A stretch of DNA of 64,000 bases, taken from Ananas comosus. Taxonomy: Eukaryota; Streptophyta; Magnoliopsida; Poales; Bromeliaceae. The position numbers were made by a program, and so were the translations under genes. The number at the start of each line of letters is the position of its first letter. Positions within the stretch are counted from its first letter, which is position 1. Location of the stretch: the NCBI RefSeq assembly GCF_001540865.1, contig NC_033621.1, forward strand, positions 9,535,277-9,599,276. Reading direction: 5' to 3'. The notes under the pieces were generated by a model that was not told the origin of the DNA, made no database searches, and was given only the letters and a program-made list of their open reading frames with translations. Shown here in pieces: positions 22,563 through 34,085 of the stretch.

Positions 22563-25500
22563 TATATTCTAGCTTGCTTCTCTTGTTAATGGCGAGCTTG
22601 CCCATTCTGTTTGCAGACCTAAATTTGTAGTCGATAAATCTGCTTTCAAATTGAAATTTCAGAGTCTACTGGGCAAACTAATATGCTTTAATGTCAGAAA
22701 GGTTTGGTTTGAAGCTGGCCAATTTGTAATCTTTTTCTTCAAACTGTGTCCCAGTGACCAAACTTGTACATTAGTAACTAGGTAATTTCTTTAACTTTAG
22801 CTTGCAGTAATTAGTGCAGTTCTAGTTACATGTCAAGTACCTAGTCTTGTGTGACTTTTAAGTACCGTGCAATTTATGTGCCTTTTCAACTGCCCAGTCA
22901 TTTCTCTAGCATTACTTGCGCAAATAAAGCTTCTATCATGTCATATATGAACATGTTTAGTGAAGAATAGGAGTTGGTTCCTTCTGGGACTGTTAAACTA
23001 TTCAATTCGCAACTTTTCTTTGGATACGAATAGGTATGGCTGCGCTGGTTGTCAATACTGACCGGAATAACCAGGTTGTAGCCTCTTTCATGGATTCAGA
23101 AGAAGTTTACAAACTTGTGTATATATATCTCTTGTGTAGCCAGTGGTGTGACAAATTAGCTAGTATAAATGCCCTGGTATGCTTCGAGTTACTTTTGTGT
23201 CCAAAACAAGAATGCAATTATGCAACACATCCTTAGCTGGAGATGGGTGATATAGTACGCAGCATCCTAGTTTGCCCTTGCTCATCTCTTAATCCTGTGA
23301 TAGAACTGTACAGAGAACCACGAATTTTGGTGTGGTAAATGTCTTTATGCCGTAGCTTGACTTTGGTGTGTCAGTCATCTTCCTTATTATTGTCTGTTAT
23401 CTAACATAACTGGTAATATTAGATGGCAATTGGCAAGCACTGATAGTTGCTTGATGCTCTTTCAACCTATTCGTCTTGTAACTTTTTGTAATTTAGTCTT
23501 TCCTCGGCCGTTGCTTGTTTCTTGACTTCTTAGAGTGCTGATGGTCTTCAATGACTGTAGTTTTAATCCAAAACCTGAAAGTGCACTATTTGATTATGGT
23601 GCTTAGCAGACAGCAACATGCACAAATAAGCGAGCAACGTCGTTTGGTAGGAGAAAGGTCATTTGGCGACAATACTGGTGGGGAGAGAGAGAGAGAGAGA
23701 TAGAGAGGGCACTGTGGTACTGCTGTGTAGATTAGGGTTTGATTAATGTTAGCTAGAGCCATTATATAAAATGAATTGATTGTTGTGAGACAAATGGCAA
23801 TTTGATTGAAGATCATTTTATCAGAAATTTCTAGGTAGGGCTTTATCAAGTATGTTGGGCAAGTCTAAAGAGCTTTTTTGGGAAACCAATGCTAAAAAAC
23901 CTATCAGACAGGGCGTTATTTCTGCCTGGACTGGATACCAGCCCTATATATATTTAATGGTGCCTATAGACATTGATAGGACTCTAGCTGATGTTTCAGT
24001 TAATTATCTTTTTAAGCCATTGCCTTGTACATTAGATAACATAGGAGAAATTCTAAATTTATCTTCTAAGTTTGGAATCTTAAAGCCTACAGATAACATA
24101 GGAAAACTTTCTAAGTAATTGTAAGTTTGGCATCTTAATCAGAACGTGAAGATTAATAATGTCACATGCAACTTCTTAAGAATTTTAGGCTGTGGAATAT
24201 TTTCATGCTGCCTTTTAGTTTTATGCCATTTCTCTATGATCCATTGTTAAGCGAAAAGATCTAGTTCGTTGGGTGTGAAAAAAAAAAAACAAGAGAAATG
24301 AGAAAAAGAGGAAAAATAAAGTATACAAATATTTATATGGTTCAACCACTGGCTTATGTTCACAGGCGAAGACGGAGCGTAGACTTTCATAAATAATCCA
24401 AGCACAGTACAAAAGATGACTCACAAAAACCCTGCCTTCAAAATACACCCTTGCTCTTTCTCATTTTCAGCCCCAAATCAATGGAATAAAAGATATATTT
24501 ATATTGGTGCCTAAAATCCAATAAGACTGAATAATCTCAATAAGATTAGGCATATTCCTAGCTTAACTTAATAGGTTGTGAGGAATAGAATAGGGTTGGG
24601 AAACCTTGTGGTTCAAGAATTTGAGGCATATCGAGCTATCTCCACCTTGTCTTGAATTCTTCATCTTTTGCCAAAACCCCAATGGTTCCTCGAGTGCTAC
24701 TGCACAGACAAATTGTCCATGGAATATTGAATTTGGTCATCAAAAGAGGCTTAATGAGCAAATCTGCTTGGTTCTTTAGAGAACCAATCTTCTTCCTCTC
24801 CAGTTAACGCCTTGTGCAACCTCATTGCATTAGAACGACTTACATCTAAACTTGTTGAATAGCGAAACTGCTGGAGCAATCACACTTCTTGATCTCAAAT
24901 TTCATCAACATTTTAAACACCCACTTGAACAATCAGACTCTGATATTAGTTTCTTATGAATTCGCAACTTGCTTTGATACCAAAATTGCTTTGATACCAG
25001 TTTGTTACGATAAAAGCGGAAATGATTTAGTTCATCGGGTGCGAATATACAAATGAGAATCGAAAAGAAGAGAAGAAAAATAAAGAATACATATTTACGT
25101 GGTTCGATTACTCATCTAAGTCCATGGGCGAAGATGGAGCAGAGACTTTTATTATAAAGTCAAACACAGTACAAAAGATGCCTCTCACAAAAAATAAAAT
25201 AAAATAGAGAACACTATTTACGTGGTTCGACCACTGGTCTACGTTCATGGGCGAAGATGGAGCAAAGACTTTAATTATAACCCAAATAAGTACAAAAGAT
25301 GCCTCATAAAAAAACCCTAGCATCCAAAATGCACCTCTACTCCCTATCATCTGCCGCACCAAATCAACGAAATAAAGAATATATTTGTATTAGTGACTAT
25401 AATTCAATAAGACTAGGAATACTCTTAATAAGATTAGGTATAATCCTAGCTTACAAGTTGAGAGAAATAGAATAGAGTTAGGAATTGTTGCGGTTCAAGA

Positions 25501-28500
25501 ATACGAGACATATCTGACATCCATCAGTAGAAGCAAGAATTGTCTGCTGATAATGCTTTCATTTTTTTCCGCTGCTATTACAGCTATAGAGCTATATATT
25601 TCTATTTCTTTTTTACTTGGAACCAATATAATTCTTTATGTCCATTATATTAGTTGACAATTCTATATGTGGCATTTGTTTCTATTAGAAGGTTGTGTAT
25701 CTTCATTCTTTTTGTCGAATAACTTCTCTCCTCGGATAAATATGCTATGATATTATATTATGGGCTTAGTTTACTAAATGGGAATATCGATAACAATCCC
25801 TTTTTGGAAGATGATCTATTATTGTGTTAATTGCACCATTGGTTCCTAAGCTTTTGCTCGAATTTTTGCTTTCCTGATCGTTTAATTTTTTCAATTGAGT
25901 CCCCAACATTTATTACTTTAGTCAACTAAGTCCCTGCAGTCAAAAAGCCCAGTAATTCCAATAGAAACTGTAATGTAGGACAGAATATAGGATCCTACAA
26001 TTTAGAGGGCTCCAAAATATGATTTATAATTTTTTTGAAAGCTTTTGAATTTCTAAAATTTTCTGAATTTTTTGAATATTTTTCAACTTTTAAAAAATTT
26101 TCAGAATTAAAAAAAGAAATTATGAAAATCAATAATTAAGAAAAATAGGAAAAAATTCAGAAAAATGAAAAGGGAAGAAAAAAAAAAGAAAAAGTAATCA
26201 AGACTCACTCCTGAACCGAACTCGTTTCGGGATTGGACTTACTTTAGGGCGAGTGCATACACGAAAGGAAAAAAAGACATCATTGCCAAAGCATTTGTCT
26301 TCATTATAGATTTATAAATTCATATTCATCATCATACAACGAAGTCGTATGCCTTATTAATACTATCCTTAACCTTACTTATACATAACCTACTTAGGAT
26401 TTTAACTTATCCTAAATAACTAAAATTTTTTTTTATCTAGAGATTAACTGAATAATAAAAATCTAAAAGTAAATACTAACTAAAAGATAAGATCAACTAT
26501 TGTAATCTGATTTTAAAAAAACATTGAATTCAAGTGATTTAAATAGATCAACCAAATTGGGTCAGGCCAGTTTTGCATCATTCGCTTCTGTAGCACAGGG
26601 TTTCATCCTCAAGACTAGCTGGATTGTAAGGTGATAAAAAACAACCAAGTGTGTGGAATAAAGTAATGCGGTCCAACACTTGCATGTTGAACAACTTGTA
26701 TCATCAAAGTCTCCAACTTGGTGTTGATGTAGGAATGACTAGTAAGTCGATGACGCTTTATAAAGATTGATATTATGGAGAAAAGTGGTTTTGGTGCAAT
26801 TTGAAGCTCAAGTATGGAGGGCGGATATTGCTGGGGCAGTGAGGGTAAATCGATTTGTAGTCTTATCTCTTCAACGCACTCATCTACCTTGGCTGAATAA
26901 CTGCGGATGCTCAAATTCTAACTCCGTCACATCTAGAACTTATTTGCAATCGGATGGTGCGAATGGACTGGATCAGAATTGTCATCTCCTGACTTGTGCT
27001 ATGGGTGGCTTACTTTGTTGAGCAATTAGGGTTTCCAGTTGAACTTTTAGTTGGATCCATCAATACTCATCTCTTATCTTACTCATCATTAAAAATCATT
27101 TTCAACAATTTTAGCATCATCTTCAAAATCTTTCAACCTCCTTTTTTTCTTTGTCTGAAAAGTATTTTGTTAAAATCAAGATGAAATATTTGCTTTTGTC
27201 TATATCACCATCTCAAATTACCTTAGTATTTCCATTTGAATATCGTTTTTTTTTCCTCCCAAAGTATGACTTCTGATCATACAATCATTCATCAAACTCG
27301 ACTCTTGTCATCTCACATATTTTTTTCACTGACTTTATATGAATCCTTTTTCTTCTGCTATACTTCCGGAAAACATTTTTTAAGACATTCTTTTGCATCC
27401 ATGATGTTTTTTTTAACTACTTTTTCTCTATTTTTTTCTCCACACACTTTTCTTTCACCTTTTCTTTCACTCTACTTTTCTTTATTTTACTTTTTCTCAC
27501 TTTTTTTTTTTATTTTCACCCTGTTTTCTTCCACAAGCCCCAAATTTTTGAGGAAACGGAATTGTCAAATAGCCTAAGCTCTGATGCCAAATCTGATATA
27601 GGATGGAATGTAGTACCCTGCACTTTGGAGGACTTCTAAATATGATTTACATTATTTTTGAAAGCTTTGGCATTTCTAAAAATTTTTGAAATATATATAT
27701 TTTTTTTAAATTTCAGGAATTAAAAAAGAAGAAATTATGAAAAGTATGAAATTAAAGAAACAAGAATAAAATTCAGAAAAATAAAAAAAGAAAGGAAGAA
27801 AAGAAAATTAGAAAGAATAATCAGGACTCACTCCTGAACTGTACTCTCTTCTGGACTGAACTCACTCTAGAGCGATGCATTCGTGAAAGAAAATAAAAGA
27901 CATTATTGCCAAAGCATTTGTCTTCATTATAGATCCATAAATTCGAGTTGAGCTAGTATACTATTAATGGTATATAAATAGTATTTACTATCTAATTTTC
28001 TGCTATTGGATTATTACTATACCACCTACCACCACTAAATCCTAGGCATCCGATGGCAAAAAAGTTGGTAGCAAACACTCTCAATAGTATAAATAGCATT
28101 TTAGCCCCACTATGTAAATTCATATCATTATCATACAAAGAAGTCTTTTGCCTTATTTATACTATCTATCCCCTTATACATAACCAAGTTAGGATTTAAT
28201 TTTATCCTAAATAATGAACTAAACAAAACCTTATCTTGAGATTAACTGAATAATAACAATCTGAAATAAATACTACCTAAAAGATAAGATCAACTACTCT
28301 AATCTGATTTTTTTTTTCAAAATAAGCAATAAATTCAATCGATTTAAACTGATTGACCAAATCAGGTCGGCCCAGTTTTGCATCAATCTGCCACGTGGCA
28401 ACCTCTGGCTTATTAAACAGGCTTATTGACAGCATAGACTTTAATTGAAACAAGTGACAAACTTTAGGGACTTGATCGAAACAATTAAAAAGTTTTGCAA

Positions 28501-31194
28501 TTAAAATGAGAAATTGGGTAAAGTTTGGGCATCAACATAGCAGCTCACCCTCTATTATGTACTGTATCAAGTGTTCTATCTCAAGTGAGAAATCTGTTTA
28601 ACTGTTCAACTAATTTGTGTTTTATTCTTTAGGAACACTTGCTGATAGTTTGTGAGCTTCTCAAGGCAAACTTATATGAATTTCACAAGTTCAATAGAGA
28701 ATCTGGAGGGGAGGTTTACTTCACCATGCCGAGGTTGCAGGTTGTTTATTTATTTTGTTTCTTTAGGTTGTTTAAATTTCACCACCCCGTTGGCCCGCGT
28801 TTTGAACTTTTGTTGTTCAGGTTATTTCACATTTTTGCTAATTTCCTCTACAGTCAATAACTATTCAGTGTCTGGAGGCACTTCAGTTTTTGCACGGCCT
28901 TGGTCTTATTCATTGTGATTTGAAGCCTGAAAATATATTGGTGAAAAGCTACAGCAGGTGTGAAGTCAAAGTCATTGACCTTGGGAGTAGCTGCTTTGAG
29001 ACCGACCATTTATGTTCGTATGTACAGTCACGATCGTACCGCGCACCTGAGGTTATATTGGGTCTTCCTTATGATAAAAAGATTGATATTTGGTCACTCG
29101 GATGCATCCTTGCTGAACTTTGTACCGGAAATGTAAGCTCTATTTTCTGTTTGCTATAATGTTTGAGAAATCATTTACCGACATATACGCCCGTGGAAAT
29201 TTTAAAATTTCTTCAATGCCTTCAAAAACTTAATTTCTTATGTATGTACCCTTGTTCTTTCAAAAATATCCCTGTTTTGGAATCCACTTCCCCTCCATAG
29301 ATTGGATGATTCCCACATTTGAAGGAAACTGCACTTTCAAGGGTACATATAGAAGTTCAGATTTTATGGGACTATATATGTATATAGTAAATAGGTTACT
29401 TTGCAGGTGTATACGTATATATATATATATATATATATATANATATACTTTTATCTCAAGTCTATTTTATCTAATAGCATCATATAGGCCTCAATACCAA
29501 ACTAAGATTTGTTTTGTAATGATAGGTTAACTTGCAAAGCATCCTCACCCAATGACAGATGACAACTCTTAATTTTTAGAGAAAGTAAAACAACAAAAAA
29601 TAACAAAAGAGGATACATTTAAATTTTTACCTTTGTAGTCAAATAAATATCTTAGATATACGCAATAACTACATGCAATATTCATCCTTCACTTCTACAT
29701 CTTATTTTTATAAAACATTTATTTAAATAAATTAAAAAATGATGTCCCATAAAAACTTGGAATTTAGAAGACGAATTTCCAATGTTTATAACTTGGTTAT
29801 TAATGGGCCATGTGTCTCAGCCTACGTACTTGAACAATAGGCCCAATGTATTTTCTCGAAAAAAAAAAGGCGCAATGTAAATCAATGATCGGGGCCATAA
29901 AAGGCCCAGGAAATCTCAGATTGGGCTCATAAAAGGCCCACAATGACCTTGAAGGATCTCCCAACCTTAGCTTTTATTATCACAATTTCACAAATCTAAC
30001 TTGTGGAGCATTTATCTTTGTTTATTTTTTCTTTTTCTCTTAGTTTTAATTAATCTTTCTTTCAGAAAGCCCAGGCACACCTGTAACTCCAAAATTTACT
30101 ATTTATTTTTATAAAATGTAAAATATAAAAATAAATGTTAAATAAGTTAGACTACTGGTATTAGATATAAATATTAATTTTATAATATTAAGCATTCACA
30201 TATAAATTATACATTAAAAAATAAAATAAGATTGATGCAGTTTAAGTTAATTTTATATTTAACGAAAATTAATTGCAAGAATCGCAAACAATGAATTCTC
30301 TTCTCATTCACTAACTACTGGGGGATTACGATGCCTACTAAAATTATTTCACTAACTAATGGGAGACTACTATACCTACTAAAAATTTTTGATGTACTTA
30401 TTGCATTATTTAAATTCTAAAATTAATTTTTATAACTAATTTTTAAAATTAAATTTTAAAATAACTACCCGCAGCATCGCACGGGTCCCATAACTAGTGT
30501 TTTTGCTAAATGGCTTCAGTTAATACCACCGCTTGATGCATGCTAGGTCAAAAGTGTGAGCCTCATTACAATAGCCTAGCTCAAGGTTAAGTATATATAT
30601 AACTGTACTTTATGCAAAGAAAACTTTTGAAAGGTTTCTTTTTTCTTTTTTGCAATTTTTCCTTAACTTAATCACACTATATGTAATCTTATTAGAAACT
30701 CCCTTCATCATTTGATAAACAAATTAAAGAATTTAAAAGGAGCTCCTTGTAGATTCTATTTCTTTTCTTTTTCCCCTTTTTAATCCACATAGTTTCCACC
30801 TACTCCATTAGTTGGATTGTGACCACCACCACCTACGAGGGAGAGATATAACTAATATTGTGTAGGACGAATAGTAGGTTTCTGGAGCAAAAACATTATA
30901 TGAGCTTCATCCCTATGATAATGCATGTGAATATGATGATGCAACACTTTGACCACGTGACTCGACCGTTTGGTTGGTGGTCACGTGCTCCGTTCGTTGC
31001 ACCCACCCGTTGGTAAATCCCTCCGGTCAAAACCCTACTCCTCCCTCACCCACGTAAAAACTATTAAATGCATGCACCTGATTCGTGCACCCATTTACTT
31101 AGTACACCATCATAATTAGTCGTAATGCAACTACATATACGTTTTGGAACTATAGTTTTTGGAACAACTTTGATATTTTTCAAAAGATGTTTTT

Positions 31195-31278
<84 letters not shown>

Positions 31279-31313
31279 TTCTTTATGACTTTAATTGACT
31301 GAATTTATCAGTC

Positions 31314-31349
<36 letters not shown>

Positions 31350-32040
31350 ATATTATTATTATTTTTTCAGGTTCTTTTCCAGAATGATTCTCCTGCGACA
31401 CTGCTTGCTCGAGTGATCGGAATTATAGGCCCCATTGAGCAAGGGATGCTCGCAAAGGGACGGGATACATACAAATACTTCACGAAGAACCATATGCTGT
31501 ACGAAAGGAATCAGGTTAGAATTCTTCGCTCAAAATGTTGTGTTTCCTTTTAGCATTTCTTTCTTTCTCAATGCAATGAGCGTGTGTTGCATTTGATTAT
31601 TGCAGTGACAAAATGAGTCCCAAATTTTTCTTCAAAAGTGGCTTATATTCTGAATTTGTAAACCCAGAATAGGCTGGCAAAATACGAAAAAAATCATGAG
31701 TTCAATGTAAAGAATAACTATTTGACATCAATTCATATACTGTCATCTACATACATCGCCTTCTCCAGTTGAAGTCCAAAATTGCATCTCATTTTGCCAT
31801 CTTTGTATAATGAGATTCAAATAAGCTATTTAAACAGCTCTCCTTTTTCAGGAAACAAATAGGCTAGAATACTTGATCCCAAAGAAGACGTCCTTGCGGC
31901 ACCGTCTTCCAATGGCCGATCAAGGGTTCATCGAGTTTGTCACATTTCTTCTCGAGATAAACCCCAAGAAGCGCCCGAGCGCATCAGAAGCACTGAAACA
32001 TCCGTGGCTCTCCTACCCCTACGAACCAATATCCTCGTGA
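16530..32040 (+). CDS. DYRKP: Plant DYRK-type dual-specificity protein kinase, 8 exons
   Basis: Exons: 16530-17397, 18140-18181, 19563-20844, 21323-21602, 28633-28740, 28854-29132, 31371-31514, 31852-32040. All introns are GT-AG and the phases agree, giving 3192 nt or 1063 residues. Residues 5-28 are LisH-like. Residues 290-720 form an acidic, Ser-rich linker with the conserved [12 protein letters not shown] and [17 protein letters not shown] blocks. A short coiled coil precedes the kinase domain (about 752-1055). Visible kinase residues are Lys781 (VK), Asp882 (HCDLKPEN) and Asp902 (DLG). In the activation loop the DYRK Tyr-x-Tyr is Cys914-Ser-Tyr916, as I recall for this plant subfamily. 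The protein should phosphorylate Ser/Thr on substrates after autophosphorylating Tyr916. Plant DYRKP proteins are linked to growth and starvation responses; the substrate here is unknown. Exon 1 starts at ATG 16530, not at the GTG codons just upstream. Confidence 0.95.
18140..18181 (+). CDS. DYRKP: DYRKP exon 2 (42-nt micro-exon)
   Basis: A 14-codon exon reading [15 protein letters not shown] across its junctions. The acceptor is TATCTCCAG| and the donor CAGCCAG|GTTGTA. Its length is a multiple of three and it keeps phase 1 on both sides, so it could be skipped without changing frame. Confidence 0.8.
19563..20844 (+). CDS. DYRKP: DYRKP exon 3 (acidic linker)
   Basis: Codes for residues 304-730. 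It opens [16 protein letters not shown] and continues with the Asp/Glu-rich block and '[19 protein letters not shown]', the most conserved non-kinase segment of the plant family. Near its end an '[20 protein letters not shown]' stretch predicts a coiled coil. The acceptor is CTTTAG| and the donor AAACAG|GTATAT. Confidence 0.93.
21323..21602 (+). CDS. DYRKP: DYRKP exon 4 (kinase N-lobe)
   Basis: Codes for residues 731-824: the entry to the kinase domain ([18 protein letters not shown] as glycine-loop equivalent), the VK lysine 781, the C-helix ([10 protein letters not shown]) and '[12 protein letters not shown]'. The third Gly of the usual GxGxxG loop is replaced (GSAAFS), as in this subfamily. 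It is followed by the 7.0-kb intron 4. Confidence 0.95.
21782..22571. repeat. 384-bp tandem duplication in DYRKP intron 4
   Basis: The segment beginning 'agcttgtttaatttaga' at 21782 repeats from 22166 with scattered substitutions. Each copy ends in a CA microsatellite ('cacacacatacacaca' and the longer 'cacacgcgcgcacacac'). It has no coding content. Confidence 0.9.
24245..25519 (-). mobile_element. Deleted Ty1/copia retrotransposon in intron 4
   Basis: Two LTRs (24245-about 24637 and 25003-25519) share 'tgtta(a/c)g..aaaa', 'tggttc(a/g)', 'gcgaagaaggagc' type blocks. A perfect 5-bp target duplication TCCAT flanks the whole at 24240-24244 and 25520-25524. The element reads on the - strand: after the right LTR (ending CGTAACA) comes TGGTATCAAAGC (25000-24989), a primer site close to the initiator Met tRNA complement. 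Only about 365 bp of interior remains, including a - strand '[12 protein letters not shown]' piece (about 24780-24745) like the end of copia RNase H. The right LTR has an internal 123-bp duplication (25097 and 25220). Confidence 0.8.
25097..25342. repeat. 123-bp duplication inside the copia LTR
   Basis: The 'acgtggttcga'...'gcgaagatggagca'...'gtacaaaagatgcctc' unit starts at 25097 and again at 25220. The left LTR has it only once, so the duplication followed the element's insertion or arose in that LTR alone. Confidence 0.75.
25974..28383 (-). mobile_element. LTR-flanked non-coding retroelement in intron 4
   Basis: Two long direct repeats (25974-26580 and 27594-28383) share 'atatgattta(t/c)a', 'ttgccaaagcatttgtcttc', 'gtatgccttattaatact' type blocks and both end CAGTTTTGCATCA. 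Read on the - strand, the right repeat ends TATATCA and is followed by TTTGGCATCAGAGC (27592-27579), resembling a Met-tRNA primer site. The 1.0-kb interior shows no gag or pol, so it fits a LARD/TRIM-like non-autonomous element. I could not find a clean target duplication. The right repeat carries a 170-bp MITE (27945-28114) absent from the left one. Confidence 0.6.
27945..28114. mobile_element. MITE inside one LTR of the intron-4 element
   Basis: The 170-bp segment is missing from the matching position of the left LTR. It is flanked by TAAATTC on both sides (27938-27944 and 28115-28121), a target duplication. Its ends 'gagttgagctagtatact' and 'tagcattttagccccacta' are imperfect inverted repeats similar to those of other MITEs in this window. 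Confidence 0.75.
28633..28740 (+). CDS. DYRKP: DYRKP exon 5 (hinge region)
   Basis: 36 codons starting [17 protein letters not shown], the hinge between the kinase lobes, and ending TMPRLQ. The acceptor is TTTAG|GAACAC after the 7-kb intron; the next intron is only 113 bp. Confidence 0.93.
28854..29132 (+). CDS. DYRKP: DYRKP exon 6 (catalytic and activation loops)
   Basis: 93 codons, residues 861-953. It contains HCDLKPEN (catalytic Asp882), VIDLGSSC (Asp902), the [17 protein letters not shown] activation segment and '[12 protein letters not shown]'. All residues needed for catalysis are present. The donor is GGAAAT|GTAAGC. Confidence 0.95.
30468..30497 (+). mobile_element. Helitron-like 3' end in intron 6
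   Basis: A GC-rich hairpin (CCCGCAGCATCGCACGGG, 30468-30485) stands 8 bases before CTAG, followed by T. This is the hairpin plus CTRR terminus of plant Helitrons. The 5' TC end was not located; the AT-rich DNA upstream (30080-30460) may belong to it. Confidence 0.6.
31198..31348. repeat. (TA)n and (CT)n microsatellites in intron 6
   Basis: A TA run of about 75 bases (31198-31274) and a CT run (31320-31348) lie just 5' of exon 7. The CT run extends the pyrimidine tract of the acceptor at 31370. Confidence 0.9.
31371..31514 (+). CDS. DYRKP: DYRKP exon 7
   Basis: 48 codons, starting [17 protein letters not shown]. It belongs to the CMGC insert and the following helices. The acceptor follows a CT run and TTTTTTCAG, and the donor is AATCAG|GTTAGA. 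Confidence 0.93.
31852..32040 (+). CDS. DYRKP: DYRKP exon 8 (C terminus)
   Basis: 62 codons plus TGA at 32038-32040. It contains '[19 protein letters not shown]' and the last kinase helix with the invariant Arg, then ends [13 protein letters not shown]. There is no extension beyond the kinase domain. The 3' untranslated region probably runs to about 32450; no unambiguous poly(A) signal is seen. Confidence 0.95.
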   Translation, partial: ETNRLEYLIPKKTSLRHRLPMADQGFIEFVTFLLEINPKKRPSASEALKHPWLSYPYEPISS

Positions 32041-32460
32041 AGTTACTTCTCTGCGGACCAACTTACCCATTTAATACCTCGATTCCGTTCCAGTGCATAC
32101 AAAACTGTATTGTTATTCCACCATGGATGAATGGGCTGTCAGATCGACGAAGTCGGTGCTTTGAAGTATTTAAGCAGCAGGGGATTTGCTTCTGAGGGTC
32201 TTCTCTGTAATGGGATGGTTGCCGCCACTTTCCTTCCCTTTTGTGGTGTGGCTTTGTTGTCGTAACCTTTAGTTTTTGTTCATTGTATGCCAGATTATCA
32301 TCTATAACTGGGGGTGGGGTGGTAAAAGGACAATGTATGTCCTGTTGTATATTAATTATCTCATTGTTATTGTTAATGTGGATGCGGGGTTGTAGGGAGC
32401 TGCATCGCTGCATCGCCGACCCGCCGCCTGATGCCAAATAGTGCTTCGGGCTACCGCCTT
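32041..32460 (+). other. DYRKP 3' untranslated region (approximate)
   Basis: Mixed-composition DNA follows the TGA with T-rich and GT-rich stretches ('tgttgtatattaattatc'). The end is not marked by a clear AATAAA. Small ORFs here on both strands show no protein-like character. Confidence 0.4.
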
Positions 32461-34085
32461 AATGGTTAGTTGTTAAGCAATTTTTCGTTCCTGGATTTTA
32501 ACCCTTGCTTCAAAGGAAGATCTTTGTGGTTGGCCTCAAATTGTATCTTTGCGGAGTTTTTGCGTTTATAGACGCACATTTATGGGCTAGATAATTTTTG
32601 TATCATCTTTCTCTAGCCGTTTTGAAAGCCAGATCTTTGCATTTCTCATTGGATTCTGAGCATTTACTTGTTAGTAGAAGTTTAATTTGTTAATTCATTT
32701 TCGTTTTGTTATTACCTGAATGAAAATTTAATTACTCGGCAAAATTTTAATTAGTTTTATTTGAGTTTTACTATGCTGACGTACAATTTCGTGTACACAA
32801 AGTTTATGCCATTTGTCCGATTCCAGTAAGTTGCTGTGGGATTCATGCGGATAAGGATGGGCTGTGGGGAGATTGTGTGGATCGGGGTGAACGCTGTGAG
32901 TTTCATATCGTTTTAGCTTAATATTTTTATTATTTTTTATTTTTTTATTATTATTTTTGTTTTTCCTAATTCTATGCGCACGTACATTTAAGGAAACGTA
33001 GTACTTCGCATTTTATATTTGGATGGGTTTGGATGGGGAATAGATTTTCTCTGGATATTTTAGCACTAATAATTTGCTAGTACTAGTACTAATTTGATTG
33101 ATCCTTATAAAAATAAGATAAGAAGATACAGAATTTATTTGAACTATGAACCATTTTAAATTAGTCGCCCAGCCTTTTAAAATTTTAATTTTACTATCCA
33201 ATATTTCAATTTTTTTGATTTGAGTGGCACTTTAACTTAAAATTTGAATATTTTATTTATTTTTACAAATTTACTTAATATATACCTCACGGAGTTTTTG
33301 TAACTATAAATTCGGTAAAGTAATTAACTTAAATTTTAAAGTTAAAATAACATCGACCGACTCAAATCAAATAAATTAAAAAATTAGATAATAAAATTTA
33401 AAAATTTAAAAAACTAAATAAATAATTCAAAATGATCCACACAGTTTAGATAAGTTTTATATGTTTTTATCTAATTATAAATCTACTAGAAAGAAATCAC
33501 GCAAGGCTAGCAAATAAGAAAAGAGACTTCAAATCTTTCAAAAAAGTCTCTAATATTTTGATTGTTGCAATATTTGAGCCCTAAAATAGTATTCGGCAAT
33601 GAAAGCATGCATATTTTTAAAAAATAAATATGGAGAGAGCGCCGCACGAAATTTATTATGTAGGCAGCTATGTTACGTGATCTATATATATCCAGCCAAC
33701 CACATCATTTTATTAGAGAGAAAATTACAATAAAAATAGTTTTTAAAAATTTATAATAGGATAGATAAATCACGTGAGAGCGATTTGATTTGATTACTCG
33801 AAGAATACCACATCAGCAATGCATTGATATAACGATCTTAGGCAGTGACCAGTGAGTGAGTGAATGAATCGTTTTAGAACAAACCAACCAACCAACCAAC
33901 CAACCAATCTTGAAAAAACAATCGACTATGTACGCAACAGTACTAATTAAGCATCCGATCATCTTAAAGATCACGACAGTTGATCGAGCAATTAAAACGA
34001 AGGGATCGAAAAGAGCCATACGAACGATGATCGGATGATCCAGATCTCGCTATAACATTCTCAGGATGATGTATATATCGAACCA
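32461..34085. other. Intergenic, no gene seen
   Basis: AT-rich sequence between the kinase gene and the convergent Cys-rich peptide gene. I see no coding fragment or complete transposon. A short (ACCA)n run lies at 33884-33907. The stretch next to 34085 is presumably the 3' untranslated region of the peptide gene. Confidence 0.5.

Noticed and set aside
23852..24118. 88-codon plus-strand ORF '[16 protein letters not shown]...' in kinase intron 4
   Set aside because: AT-rich with an internal repeat ('gataacatag'); no recognised domain and no splice link to the kinase gene.
26615..26914. 99-codon minus-strand ORF in the interior of the intron-4 LTR element
   Set aside because: No gag, protease or RT motif; expected by chance in this length.
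31197..31275. CRISPR-like repeat array
   Set aside because: Only a TA microsatellite; there are no spacers, and the genome is a plant nuclear one.
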